This document shows, one piece after another, positions 27,105 to 35,303 of a stretch of 64,000 nt of DNA (its first letter is position 1; the number at the start of each line of letters is the position of its first letter). The notes beneath the pieces are model-generated. The model was not told the DNA's origin, ran no database searches, and saw only the letters and a list, made by a program, of their open reading frames with translations. The translations under genes and the position numbers were made by a program. The stretch spans positions 186,001 to 250,000 of the forward strand of contig NZ_CP160402.1 of the NCBI RefSeq assembly GCF_040730185.1. The letters are read 5' to 3'. Source of the stretch: Streptomyces sp. Je 1-332. Lineage in GTDB: Bacteria; Actinomycetota; Actinomycetes; Streptomycetales; Streptomycetaceae.

Positions 27105-27252
27105 TCAGTCGAAGCATCCGCTGGGGTGGATCTCCGGGCGCAGGGGCCATCCCCCGGGGGGCCTGGACGTGCCCGAGCAGCTGCCGCCGAGGCCCCCGGC
27201 AAGCCCGAAAAACCGCGAGCCATTTGGTCACAGCCCCGGCAGGATGCGCTGC

Positions 27253-28899
27253 GTGAACCATGTTCTGTGCGGTCTGGCTGCCAATGCCGCCCTGCCATCC
27301 GCGCTCGTCGACCAGCTGATCGAGGTGGCGGACGCGGAGATCGCCGCGGACCTCGCTCGTCGCGCGGACCTCGGCCATGCGCAGGCAGCTGCCCTGGCAT
27401 CCCGCGTTGAGGAAAGCGCTGCATGGCTGGCGTACGAGGGCCATCTGACAACCGCCGACATCGATCCGGGCGCCCAACCGCACGCCGCGCTCGCCCTCCT
27501 CTGCGGGGGTGTTGGCAGCCCACGGTGGGCGCGCCTCCTCGCGGCAGATCCAGACTTCGAGCACCGGGAGAAGCTGGCTTCCTGTTCCGGCCTCCCCTCC
27601 GATGTGGTGGAGACGCTCGCCGCTGACGCGGACGTACGGGTCGTCGCGGAGCTCGCCTTGTGGACCACCCTTGAAGTCGCCGCAAGGCTCGCGGGGCATC
27701 CGCACGCCGAGGTCCGCCGCGCGGCAGCGGCGAACCAGGCGACGCCCCCATCTCTGCTGGCGGCGCTGCTCACCGGCGAGGGCCGGCCCTCGGCGCTGCG
27801 CTGCCGGGTATGTGACCGTGAGGAGATCCCGTTCGTGCACGACCCGCATTGCCCGCGCAACGATTGCGATCTGCTGCCGGGTGACTCCTGCGACGGCAGT
27901 CACGAGTCCACCGTGCACACAACGCAGCAGATGGCACTGCAGAACCCGGCAACACCCACTGAAGCCGTCATCCGCTTCGTCAATCACCCTTCGGCGCTGC
28001 TGCGTTGGGCGCTCGCCTCTCGCTCCGATCTGCCGTCGGAGGTGTACGGACAGCTCGCCATGGACCCCGACCCTGGTGTCCGGGCCGACCTCGCCGAGAA
28101 CCCCGCGATCGCGGAGGCTTTGATGCGGGCTCTGGCCGCCGACCGTGGCCACGATGTGCGGCGTCGGCTCGCCCACAACCCGCGCGTGCCGCTCGATGTG
28201 CTCACCCGCCTGGCGAGCACCACGAAGATCGGCGCCATCTTGCTGCCGCGGATTGCCGCCGCTTCTTGCGGCGAGGTCGAGGAGCTGGCCCAGTCGCCGG
28301 AGTCGGCCGCGTGGTTGCTCGTGGCTCGACGACGCGATCTGCCGGCCGCGATCCGCGACGAGCTGGCCACCCACCCCGACGCGAAAGTGGTCAAGTGCAT
28401 CGCCTCACACCCAGGCCTGTCCGAAGCGCAGTTGCGCGCCATGGTCGCCCGGCACGGAGTGCGTGTCATCGCCGAGGTGGCGGCCAACCCGGATGCGACT
28501 GCGGCTCTGCTGGAGGATCTGACCCGGCACGAACCCCCGGCAAAGAAGGTGTTTCGCGAGGTCGCCCGCCACCGCAACGCGACGGGACCAGCGCTGCAGA
28601 ACTGCCTGGCAGACAAGCGGGCACGGCCCCTGGCCGCCGGCCATCCAGCCCTTCCGCCGCACGTGATCACGGAGCTGCTCACCGACACCGACTGGCGGGT
28701 GGCGCAAGCCGCAGCCGCCAACCCGTCGCTACCGTTCGCCGTGATGTCGGCGCTGATGCCCCAGCGGCAATCATGCGGCTCACCAGACGAAACGCCCAGC
28801 GATGCCCGGCTTCCGCGCCGTGCCACCCGGCACCGGATCGGCGAGCAGCCCCTCCGCGCTCCGGAGCCCGGCACCGCGGAGAACCGGTCCACAGCCTGA
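27253..28899 (+). CDS. Leucine-rich repeat variant (LRV) protein with embedded Cys/His cluster
   Basis: A 548-residue soluble protein built of about 24-26-residue helical repeats of the LRV type (for example LARRADLGHAQAAALAS, LAENPAIAEALMRALA, VAANPDATAALLEDL, AAANPSLPFAVMSAL). These should stack into an alpha solenoid for binding partners. A non-repeat insertion near residues 184-213 carries C184, C187, C200, C205, C213, H196 and H199, a plausible metal site. GTG 27253 is preferred, with ATG 27244 as a close alternative; a longer frame from ATG 27100 adds Pro-rich sequence without repeats. Its function is unknown. Confidence 0.8.
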   Translation: MNHVLCGLAANAALPSALVDQLIEVADAEIAADLARRADLGHAQAAALASRVEESAAWLAYEGHLTTADIDPGAQPHAALALLCGGVGSPRWARLLAADPDFEHREKLASCSGLPSDVVETLAADADVRVVAELALWTTLEVAARLAGHPHAEVRRAAAANQATPPSLLAALLTGEGRPSALRCRVCDREEIPFVHDPHCPRNDCDLLPGDSCDGSHESTVHTTQQMALQNPATPTEAVIRFVNHPSALLRWALASRSDLPSEVYGQLAMDPDPGVRADLAENPAIAEALMRALAADRGHDVRRRLAHNPRVPLDVLTRLASTTKIGAILLPRIAAASCGEVEELAQSPESAAWLLVARRRDLPAAIRDELATHPDAKVVKCIASHPGLSEAQLRAMVARHGVRVIAEVAANPDATAALLEDLTRHEPPAKKVFREVARHRNATGPALQNCLADKRARPLAAGHPALPPHVITELLTDTDWRVAQAAAANPSLPFAVMSALMPQRQSCGSPDETPSDARLPRRATRHRIGEQPLRAPEPGTAENRSTA

Positions 28900-28927
28900 A
28901 CGGTCGTTGACCTGTCGAAAGGACCTC

Positions 28928-29968
28928 ATGTCAGCCGTTGTTGTCGTCGGTGCGGGAATCATCGGCTCCTCGGTCGCCTACCACCTGGCCCGTCGGGGCG
29001 TCCCGGTCACCCTGCTCGAGCAGGGGCCGGCACCGGCCACGGGGGTCACCGGAGACTCCTTCGCCTGGATCGGCGGCTCGGGAGGCCACTGGCCCGGCGG
29101 GGCGCGAGACCTCCGCGAGTACGTCCGGGCGGACTACCGACGCCTGGAGGACGAACTGCCCGACGTTGCCCTGCGCTGGACCGGCTCGCTGTCCTGGGCC
29201 GACGCACCGGCGCCTGACCCACTGCCGAGGCCGGGCCAGTTCCGTATCGGACGAAGTGACATCGCAGCCCTGGAGCCCAACCTTCGACACCCACCCCGCC
29301 AGGCCATCCACACCCCGAGCGACGCAGGCGTCGACCCGACGGCCCTGACCCACGCACTCATCACAGCCGCCAAGGCGCACGGAGCAACCGTTCTCTACGA
29401 AACCGCGGTCACCTCTTTGCCGGTGACCAACGGACGCGTCGAGGGGGTACTGACCTCGTCCGGACTCCACTCCGCCGCAATCGTCGTACTCGCTGCCGGA
29501 ACCAACGTACCCACGCTCTGCGAGCCGCTGGCGGCCGACCTGGCCATCGCCGCTTCTCCTGCCACCCTCGCGCGGGTCGCAGCACCGTCCGGCCTGGTCA
29601 AGACCATTGTGGCCAGACCGGATTTCGAGGTCCGCGAGGTACGGGACGGGGAGCTCTTGCTGGTCGTACCGCACGTCGAAGGCTCAGCAGCAGCGTTGGC
29701 GCAGGCCGCCCAGGACGCGCTGCAGCACCTGAAGACGGCCTTCCAGGGCAGCGACCAGTGTCATCTGCTGGGCTACCGCACCGCCAGGCGCCCCATGCCC
29801 GCTCACGGTCCCGTCATCGGATACGCGACACACGATCGGTCCGTCTACGTCGCCGTCATGCACTCCGCCATCACATTGGCGCCCACCGTCGGACGCCTCA
29901 TCGCAGACGAACTCGTGACCGGCAGGCCCGTATCCGAGCTGAAGCGGTGCCGCCCGCGCGGCCACTGA
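28928..29968 (+). CDS. FAD-dependent amine/amino-acid oxidase-like (DAO family) protein
   Basis: A 346-residue flavoprotein of the D-amino acid oxidase/glycine oxidase family. The FAD-binding GAGIIGSSVAYHLARRG lies at residues 8-24. VDPTALTHALITAAKAHGA in the middle and the C-terminal RTARRPMPAHGPVIGYA with PTVGRLIADELV close the fold. ATG 28928 follows AAAGGACC and matches the family start. It begins 28 bases after the LRV gene on the same strand, so co-transcription is likely. It oxidises an amine or imino substrate with FAD and oxygen or another acceptor; the substrate is not evident. Confidence 0.88.
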   Translation: MSAVVVVGAGIIGSSVAYHLARRGVPVTLLEQGPAPATGVTGDSFAWIGGSGGHWPGGARDLREYVRADYRRLEDELPDVALRWTGSLSWADAPAPDPLPRPGQFRIGRSDIAALEPNLRHPPRQAIHTPSDAGVDPTALTHALITAAKAHGATVLYETAVTSLPVTNGRVEGVLTSSGLHSAAIVVLAAGTNVPTLCEPLAADLAIAASPATLARVAAPSGLVKTIVARPDFEVREVRDGELLLVVPHVEGSAAALAQAAQDALQHLKTAFQGSDQCHLLGYRTARRPMPAHGPVIGYATHDRSVYVAVMHSAITLAPTVGRLIADELVTGRPVSELKRCRPRGH

Positions 29969-30081
29969 CATCACTTCTCGACGACCCTCGTCAAGGAGAA
30001 TCGCCGAGGAAATCTGAGCTCAGTCAGATTTGCAGCCCCGCAGTCCATGGAGTGGTGAGTGTCGGAGCAGCCGTGGAAGGT

Positions 30082-30780
30082 TCAGGCGTCCGCAGGTGCG
30101 GTGTCGAGGGCAGCCGGGGCGAAGCCGGCCTCGGCGAGGACGTCGGCGGCGACTCCGCGACCGACTTGGGCGAGGCCGATCAGCAGGTCGTCGCAGTCGA
30201 TGCGGTCGCAACCCTTCTGCTCGGATCGCGCCTCCGCGATGTCAATGGCCTTGCGGGAGTACGGAGTCCAGGCGATCCGTTCGGCTGCCTGGGACGCCCC
30301 CATGCTCAGCCGCGTCCCGACTGCCCGGTGGACCGCCTCCGGTGAGACGTCGGCCGTCCGCAGGAGTCGGGCGGCGCTGTTGTCCTGCGCGGTCAGCCCC
30401 CAGAGCAGGTGCTCGGTGCCGATGTAGTTGTTGCGGTGGTGCACCGCCGCCTGCTTGACGTGGACCATCGTCTCGCGGAGGTCGTCGGTCATGGCCTCGG
30501 GGGTGTAACGCTTGTGCGGGGCGTGGAAGCGTTGCTGGACCGCCTGCCGGGTTACGCCCAGGGCGGTGCCGATGTCGGTCCATGAGTTGCCGTGCATCCG
30601 GCAGTGTTCGACGTAGTCCTCGACCAGGTCGTCTGCCAGGGCCTGTAGCTGGCCCGCGAGTTGGGCCGCGACGGTGAGCAAGGCGAGCCAGTCGGGCTGG
30701 TCTTGTCCGCCGGGGCGGTGCGCGGTGTCGCACCTTCGGTCGACTTCCGCGATGAGATCGTCCAGGTCTGGAAGAGTCAT
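30082..30780 (-). CDS. Clp N-terminal domain protein with helix-turn-helix
   Basis: A 232-residue protein joining two modules. Residues about 67-85 form a helix-turn-helix (WTDIGTALGVTRQAVQQRF), and residues about 101-230 form a double Clp-N repeat (GTEHLLWGLTAQDNSAARLL and CDDLLIGLAQVGRGVAADVL). Clp-N is the adaptor and substrate-docking domain of ClpA/ClpC, but no ATPase domain is present. ATG 30780 sits four bases from a large two-arm inverted repeat (30784-30826), so it is a good candidate for binding its own promoter. A protein-stress sensor or regulator is inferred; such stand-alone forms are seen in actinobacteria. Confidence 0.88.
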   Translation of the reverse strand: MTLPDLDDLIAEVDRRCDTAHRPGGQDQPDWLALLTVAAQLAGQLQALADDLVEDYVEHCRMHGNSWTDIGTALGVTRQAVQQRFHAPHKRYTPEAMTDDLRETMVHVKQAAVHHRNNYIGTEHLLWGLTAQDNSAARLLRTADVSPEAVHRAVGTRLSMGASQAAERIAWTPYSRKAIDIAEARSEQKGCDRIDCDDLLIGLAQVGRGVAADVLAEAGFAPAALDTAPADA

Positions 30781-30783
30781 AAG

Positions 30784-30826
30784 GCAAGTACGCCTTGACG
30801 TTTCCAAACTGTCAAGACTTACTTGC
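30784..30826. promoter_or_regulatory. 43-bp two-arm inverted repeat in the Clp-N gene promoter
   Basis: Outer arms GCAAGTA (30784-30790) and TACTTGC (30820-30826), and inner arms CTTGAC (30794-30799) and GTCAAG (30811-30816), share the same centre at 30805. On the minus strand TTGACA (30815-30810) is a good -35 box; the -10 region is weak. The CTTGAC-N11-GTCAAG core resembles the spacing style of the HspR HAIR element but not its exact sequence. Confidence 0.65.
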
Positions 30827-31107
30827 GTTTTCTTTTCGCACGGCATTCCAGTCCGAGGTTGAGTGTGATCCGCCGGGCTTCACCTCGGGGCCGTGCTACC
30901 GACCCGACATGCGGGCTGCGCGGAGCCTTGTTGGCGAACCGTTGGCGGGCCGGGCGACGATGACCTTGTGGTCGGCGAGCGTGTCACCCCTCTGGGGTGG
31001 AGCACACGCCGAGCAACCGCCGGTCCATCGAACCGAACGCCTGGTTCCGGTGGACTCACGGGCGTAAGAACTGCATCGGCCTGGACCGATGCCAATGAGG
31101 GGAAAGC
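30827..31107 (+). other. Leader region of the secreted protein with an RBS-adjacent hairpin
   Basis: No gene seen. GCATCGG (31073-31079) and CCGATGC (31086-31092) form a perfect 7-bp stem with a 6-base loop, five bases before GAGGGG, the ribosome site of the next gene. It could limit translation initiation or stabilise the mRNA. Confidence 0.5.
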
Positions 31108-31680
31108 ATGAATCTGAATCTGCGCCGCACCCGGCCTGAGCCGCTGTCATCCGCGAGCAGGAAGGCCGTGTCGGCCGCGCTGGTCGGCGCAACCATCGTC
31201 GGCGCGACGGTACTGACCGCCTCCCCGGCCTCCGCGCTGAGCTGGAAGTGCAAGACGAGTTCCACGACGATCGACGACGCGGGCTACTCCGGCCCCTGGG
31301 GCGACAACTGGGACTTCACGGTCAAGAACTGCGTGGCCCGGTCCGGCGGTTACGTCTACGCCAAGGCCACGGTGAGCTGGGACGCTCCGCCGTGGTACTC
31401 CGGAACCAACCTGTCGGAAACCTTCGACAGCGCCCACTTCCGGCTGTACATCACCCACCCCGACGCGGGCACGGACACCATCCTGGGTACGAAGACCTTC
31501 TACATCCAGGACAACCTGGCGGGCATGAACGGCAGCGGCAACGGTTCGTGGAGCACTTCCACGGCGAAGAAGTACGTGGGCAGCAAGAGTGCGTACGCCG
31601 ATGGCGCACTGAAGCTCAACTGGGACGAGGACGGCAAGGGGGTACGCCACTACGACTTCAGCGGCACCCGCTCGGTCTGA
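31108..31680 (+). CDS. Small secreted protein of unknown function
   Basis: A 190-residue protein with a signal peptide (a basic start, then SAALVGATIVGATVLTA and cleavage after ASPASA near residue 43). The roughly 147-residue mature part is rich in Trp, Tyr, Gly, Ser and Asp, with KCKTSSTTIDD near its start and two cysteines that could pair; it looks all-beta. I do not recognise a family. ATG 31108 has a strong ribosome site (GAGGGGAAAG). A perfect 14-bp hairpin follows it, so it is transcribed as a single gene. Confidence 0.85.
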   Translation: MNLNLRRTRPEPLSSASRKAVSAALVGATIVGATVLTASPASALSWKCKTSSTTIDDAGYSGPWGDNWDFTVKNCVARSGGYVYAKATVSWDAPPWYSGTNLSETFDSAHFRLYITHPDAGTDTILGTKTFYIQDNLAGMNGSGNGSWSTSTAKKYVGSKSAYADGALKLNWDEDGKGVRHYDFSGTRSV

Positions 31681-31727
31681 CGCCGGTGCTGTTGACGCGG
31701 GCGTACAGCCAACGCTGAACGTCTCGC

Positions 31728-31762
31728 GCCGTCCCGGCCGCCTGGTCCGCGGCCGGGACGGC
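31728..31762 (+). terminator. 14-bp perfect hairpin terminator
   Basis: GCCGTCCCGGCCGC (31728-31741) pairs perfectly with GCGGCCGGGACGGC (31749-31762) around a 7-base loop, 48 bases after the secreted protein's stop. There is no T run, as is usual in Streptomyces. Confidence 0.8.
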
Positions 31763-31940
31763 CCGGCGCGCGGGCACTGGCGCCGCGGAGAGCATCCGGG
31801 CCACGACCGGCGGGGCCCGCCCTCGCGGCGGCGCACGGCCGCAAGCAGCGGCGGTAACAGAATTCGCCGGAATACTTCTCCTGGTTCATGCGGGGCTGGT
31901 GGGCTTGCCGCGCTCAACTCACCGATCACAGGAGGCGCGC

Positions 31941-32519
31941 GTGAATCTCGTCGTCAACGGCGACGCGGAGAGCGGGGCCGGCGGCACCGCCGACCCCGTA
32001 TCGAAGGTCCACGGCTGGAAAGTAACTCAGGGAGCCCCGGCGCTCATCGCCTACAGTCTCGGCGGTGGTTACCCGACCGCGTCGGACCCCGGCCCGGCCA
32101 GCCGCGGCAGCCGCTTCTACTCGGGCGGCAACAGCCCGCGCACCGTATTGGTGCAGGACATCGATCTGCCGAGGAGCGGCCCCACCGGACGCGGCGCCGT
32201 CGACGGGGGCAAGGTCCGCTACACGCTGGCCGGCTGGCTCGGCGGCTTCGCAGCACAGGAGGACGGTGCGCGCCTGTCCGTGGAGTTCCGCGATGCCAAG
32301 GGCACGCCTGTCGCCCTCAGTGTCCTGGGACCTGTCGGCGCGTCCGACCGGCAGGGCAAGACCGGGCTCCTAGAGCGCACGGCCGAAGCCGCCGTGCCGC
32401 CCACCGCTCGCTCGGCGCGGGTCCTGCTCGTCTTCACGCGCAGCGGCGGCGGCACCTCCAACGACGGTTATGCGGACGCCCTTTCCCTCACCCTCACCGC
32501 CACCGGAGAACGCCGATGA
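31941..32519 (+). CDS. Beta-rich protein without signal peptide, coupled to PhoD
   Basis: A 192-residue protein beginning NLVVNGDAESGAGGTADPVS, then HGWKVTQGAP and later VRYTLAGWLGGFA. This layout resembles the jelly-roll domains found in extracellular carbohydrate-binding or anchor proteins. GTG 31941 follows AGGAGG by five bases. No signal peptide, lipobox or Tat motif is visible, although such domains normally work outside the cell. Its stop overlaps the PhoD start (ATGA, 32516-32519), so the two are made together and may form a complex. The family assignment is tentative. Confidence 0.75.
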   Translation: MNLVVNGDAESGAGGTADPVSKVHGWKVTQGAPALIAYSLGGGYPTASDPGPASRGSRFYSGGNSPRTVLVQDIDLPRSGPTGRGAVDGGKVRYTLAGWLGGFAAQEDGARLSVEFRDAKGTPVALSVLGPVGASDRQGKTGLLERTAEAAVPPTARSARVLLVFTRSGGGTSNDGYADALSLTLTATGERR

Positions 32520-34081
32520 CCGTCAACCGCCGTGACCTGCTCAAGTCCGCCGCGGCGGCCGGCGCTCTCAGCCTGGCCTGGCCGCTCGCCCCGGGGCTCA
32601 GCCCGGCGCAGGCCCGCGAGGCCGCCGAGAACCTCGGTGCCGAGTACGACCGCGCGCCCTTCACGCTCGGCGTCGCCTCCGGTGATCCGCAGCCGCACTC
32701 CGTGGTCCTTTGGACCAGACTCGCGCCCGAACCGCTCGCCGCCGAGCAGAAACTTCCCGAGGTCGTCGAGGTCGAGTGGGTCCTCGCCAAGGACGCCCGG
32801 CTGCGCCACGTCGTCGCCCGGGGCACGGCCCCCGCCTCGGCGACGCTCGGCCACAGCGTGCACGTCCCGGTGAGCGGCCTGACCCCCGGCCGCCACTACT
32901 GGTACGCGTTCAAGGCGCTCGGTAGGACATCCCGCGTGGGGCGGACGAAGACGGCGCCGCTCGGCCGCGTCTCCAAGGTCACCTTCGCGGCCGCCAACTG
33001 CCAGGCGTTCCACGACGGTTTCTACGCCGCCCATCGCGGCATAGCCCGCGAGAACCTCGACTTCGTCGTCCATCTCGGCGACTACATCTACGAGCACGGC
33101 CAGGTCGGCGGCGTACCCGAGGAGCACGTACGCGATCACGACGGCCCGGAGATCCTCACCCTCGCCGACTACCGCAAACGACACGCTCTCTACAAGGGCG
33201 ACAAGTCACTGCGCGAGGCGCACGCCGCCCACCCGTGGTTCTTGACCTGGGACGACCACGAGGTCTTCAACGACTACAGCGGTACCGGGGGCGGCGCGCC
33301 GTTCATGCGGCGCCGCGCGGCCGCGTACCAGGCGTGGTTCGAGCACATGCCGCACCGTGACTCCTTCGGCGGCTCGGCGCTGCCCGACCCCGAGATCCAC
33401 CGGGTGCGGCGCTGGGGCGATCTGCTGGAGCTGGCCGTCCTCGACCTGCGCTCGTACCGCTCGGCGCAGAACCTGCAGGACGGCACCATCCTGGGCGCCG
33501 AGCAGAAGACGTGGCTGAAGAAGACCGTGGACCGTGCCCCCGACGCCTGGCACGTATGGGCCAACTCGATCATGCTGAGCCAGCTGAGGGGTCGCCCTGG
33601 CGGCTCGTACATGTTCACCGACCAGTGGGACGGTTTCCTCGCCGAACGCGAGGAAGTTCTGGGGCATGTGCACCAGAGCGGTCTGGAGGACCTGATCGTC
33701 ATCACCGGTGACTGGCACTCCGCGTTCGTCGACGACATCCGCACCGACTTCGACGAGCCGCAATCCCCCCTGATCGGCACGGAGTTCACCGCTCACTCGG
33801 TGACCTCCGGCGCGTACTCGGCCGACTGGAACGCCACCAACGGGCCGTTGATGGGCCAGGCCAATCCGCACCTGAAGTACTTCGAGGGCAATCGGTACGG
33901 TTACGACGTGTACGAGGTGACGCCGCAGCGGTTCAGCGCACACATGCGCGTCATCGACGACCGCCGCGACCCGCGCTCTCCCGTCAGTACGCTGACGACA
34001 TTCCACGTGGACCGGGGCAAGAGCGGATCCTACGAGGACGACGCCACGAAGAACTCGCCCGCGCAGTACCGACGGGACTGA
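32516..34081 (+). CDS. phoD: Tat-exported alkaline phosphatase D
   Basis: A 521-residue secreted phosphodiesterase/phosphatase of the PhoD family. A Tat signal NRRDLLKSAAAAGALSLAW at residues 4-22 is followed by cleavage near AQA (residue 33). Metal-binding motifs include NCQ at 161-163, HLGDYIYE at 186-193, WDDHEVFND at 245-253 and a late TGDWHSAF. Folded export with bound Ca2+/Fe3+ is known for this family. It should release phosphate from phosphodiesters such as teichoic acids or phospholipids. The coupled gene upstream may travel with it. I see no convincing PHO box upstream. Confidence 0.95.
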   Translation: MTVNRRDLLKSAAAAGALSLAWPLAPGLSPAQAREAAENLGAEYDRAPFTLGVASGDPQPHSVVLWTRLAPEPLAAEQKLPEVVEVEWVLAKDARLRHVVARGTAPASATLGHSVHVPVSGLTPGRHYWYAFKALGRTSRVGRTKTAPLGRVSKVTFAAANCQAFHDGFYAAHRGIARENLDFVVHLGDYIYEHGQVGGVPEEHVRDHDGPEILTLADYRKRHALYKGDKSLREAHAAHPWFLTWDDHEVFNDYSGTGGGAPFMRRRAAAYQAWFEHMPHRDSFGGSALPDPEIHRVRRWGDLLELAVLDLRSYRSAQNLQDGTILGAEQKTWLKKTVDRAPDAWHVWANSIMLSQLRGRPGGSYMFTDQWDGFLAEREEVLGHVHQSGLEDLIVITGDWHSAFVDDIRTDFDEPQSPLIGTEFTAHSVTSGAYSADWNATNGPLMGQANPHLKYFEGNRYGYDVYEVTPQRFSAHMRVIDDRRDPRSPVSTLTTFHVDRGKSGSYEDDATKNSPAQYRRD

Positions 34082-34093
34082 GACACACCGCCT

Positions 34094-34129
34094 GCCGGTG
34101 CCCCGGCCCCAACAGGCCGGGGCTCCGGC
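34094..34129. terminator. Bidirectional hairpin terminator
   Basis: GCCCCGGCC (34100-34108) and GGCCGGGGC (34115-34123) form the inner stem around CCAACA. GCCGG (34094-34098) and CCGGC (34125-34129) extend it past a single T/T mismatch. It lies between the convergent phoD and oxidoreductase genes and can serve both. Confidence 0.85.
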
Positions 34130-34180
34130 GGCCTTCACCTCACATACGGTCGGCGGCCCCTTGCCGTGATCGGCTTCCGC

Positions 34181-35149
34181 TCACACGGCCACGACGATCT
34201 TGCCCCGGGGGTGGCCCGCCTGCAGGTGCTTGATCGCGGCGGCGGCTTCGACGAGCGGGTAGGTGCGGTCGATGACCGGTGCGATGGTGCCGGCCTCGGC
34301 GAGATTCCTGAGGGTCATCAGGTCCTTGTGGCGCACCCTGGCGACGAGGCTGTGCAGGGTCTGCCCGAGGAACGGTGAGAGCGCGTATCCGCCGAGCTGG
34401 CGGCCCATGCCGCCGATCCAGTCGCCGCCGCCTTCGCCCCCGGCCATCACCAGGACGCCTTTGGGGGCCAGTACCCGGCGCAGCAGCGACAGCGGGCGGT
34501 TGCCGGCGGCGTCGAGGATGATGTCGAACAGCTGCTTGGCGTCGGTGATTTCCCCGCTGGCGTAGTCGATGACATCACTGGCGCCCAGGGCTCGCACGAA
34601 GTCCGCCTTGCCAGGGCCGCAGACAGCAGTGACGTCGGCCTCGCAGGAGACGGCGATCTGCATGGCATAGGTCCCGACGCCTCCGGATGCGCCGATGACA
34701 AGGACCTTCTGCCCTGGTTTCGGGCGTGCCTTGCCACTGAGGGCCTGGTAGGCGGTGACACCTGAGACGGGGAGAACCGCGGCTTGCTCGAACGTGAAGT
34801 TGGCGGGCTTGGGAGCGAGTTTGTCGGCCTTGGCGCAGGCGTACTGGGCCAAGGAGCCGTCGCCGACCCCGAAGATCTCCTGTCCCGGCTCGAAACGTGT
34901 CACCTTCGCACCGACCGACTCGACGACTCCTGCGAGGTCCCAGCCGCGAACCGGATTCCTGGGCTTGCGCAGCCCCAAGGCCAGGCGGGCGATGTAGGGC
35001 TTGCCTGTCATGAGGTGCAGGATGCTCGGGTCCACCCCGGCGGCACGCACCTGGACCAGCACTTCATCGTCCCGGGGCACGGGTCGGGCGATGTCGCGTA
35101 CTTCCAGGCCGTCGGCAATGCCGTAGGAGTCCTGTGCGATGGCCTTCAT
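34181..35149 (-). CDS. NAD(P)-dependent quinone oxidoreductase (MDR family)
   Basis: A 322-residue zinc-free MDR enzyme. The N-terminal GroES-like half (EVLVQVRAAGVDPS, GWDLAGVVESVG) is followed by the nucleotide-binding GASGGVGTYAMQIA near residue 144 and a C-terminal LQAGHPRGKIVV. The start is ATG 35149 (MKAIAQDSYG); an upstream in-frame start at 35188 adds non-family residues. Its only 3' neighbour is the convergent phoD gene. It likely reduces quinones or enones with NADPH; the true substrate is unknown. Confidence 0.9.
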   Translation of the reverse strand: MKAIAQDSYGIADGLEVRDIARPVPRDDEVLVQVRAAGVDPSILHLMTGKPYIARLALGLRKPRNPVRGWDLAGVVESVGAKVTRFEPGQEIFGVGDGSLAQYACAKADKLAPKPANFTFEQAAVLPVSGVTAYQALSGKARPKPGQKVLVIGASGGVGTYAMQIAVSCEADVTAVCGPGKADFVRALGASDVIDYASGEITDAKQLFDIILDAAGNRPLSLLRRVLAPKGVLVMAGGEGGGDWIGGMGRQLGGYALSPFLGQTLHSLVARVRHKDLMTLRNLAEAGTIAPVIDRTYPLVEAAAAIKHLQAGHPRGKIVVAV

Positions 35150-35303
35150 GGGGGCCCTCCTGGTGGGGATACCGCTGCCCCCGAGCATCGCGCCGCTTCG
35201 ACCTGCTGACCAGCCTCCGCGCCCCCCATTCGTCCCCTATATGTCACCCCTGACGGCGCGCACAAGCGGCGCGCCGCCCCGCGTCACCGCCGTCTCATCG
35301 CCA

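Noticed and set aside
27100..27252. Longer LRV protein starting at ATG 27100
   Set aside because: The added 51 residues are Pro/Arg-rich and lack repeats; GTG 27253 or ATG 27244 match the repeat start.
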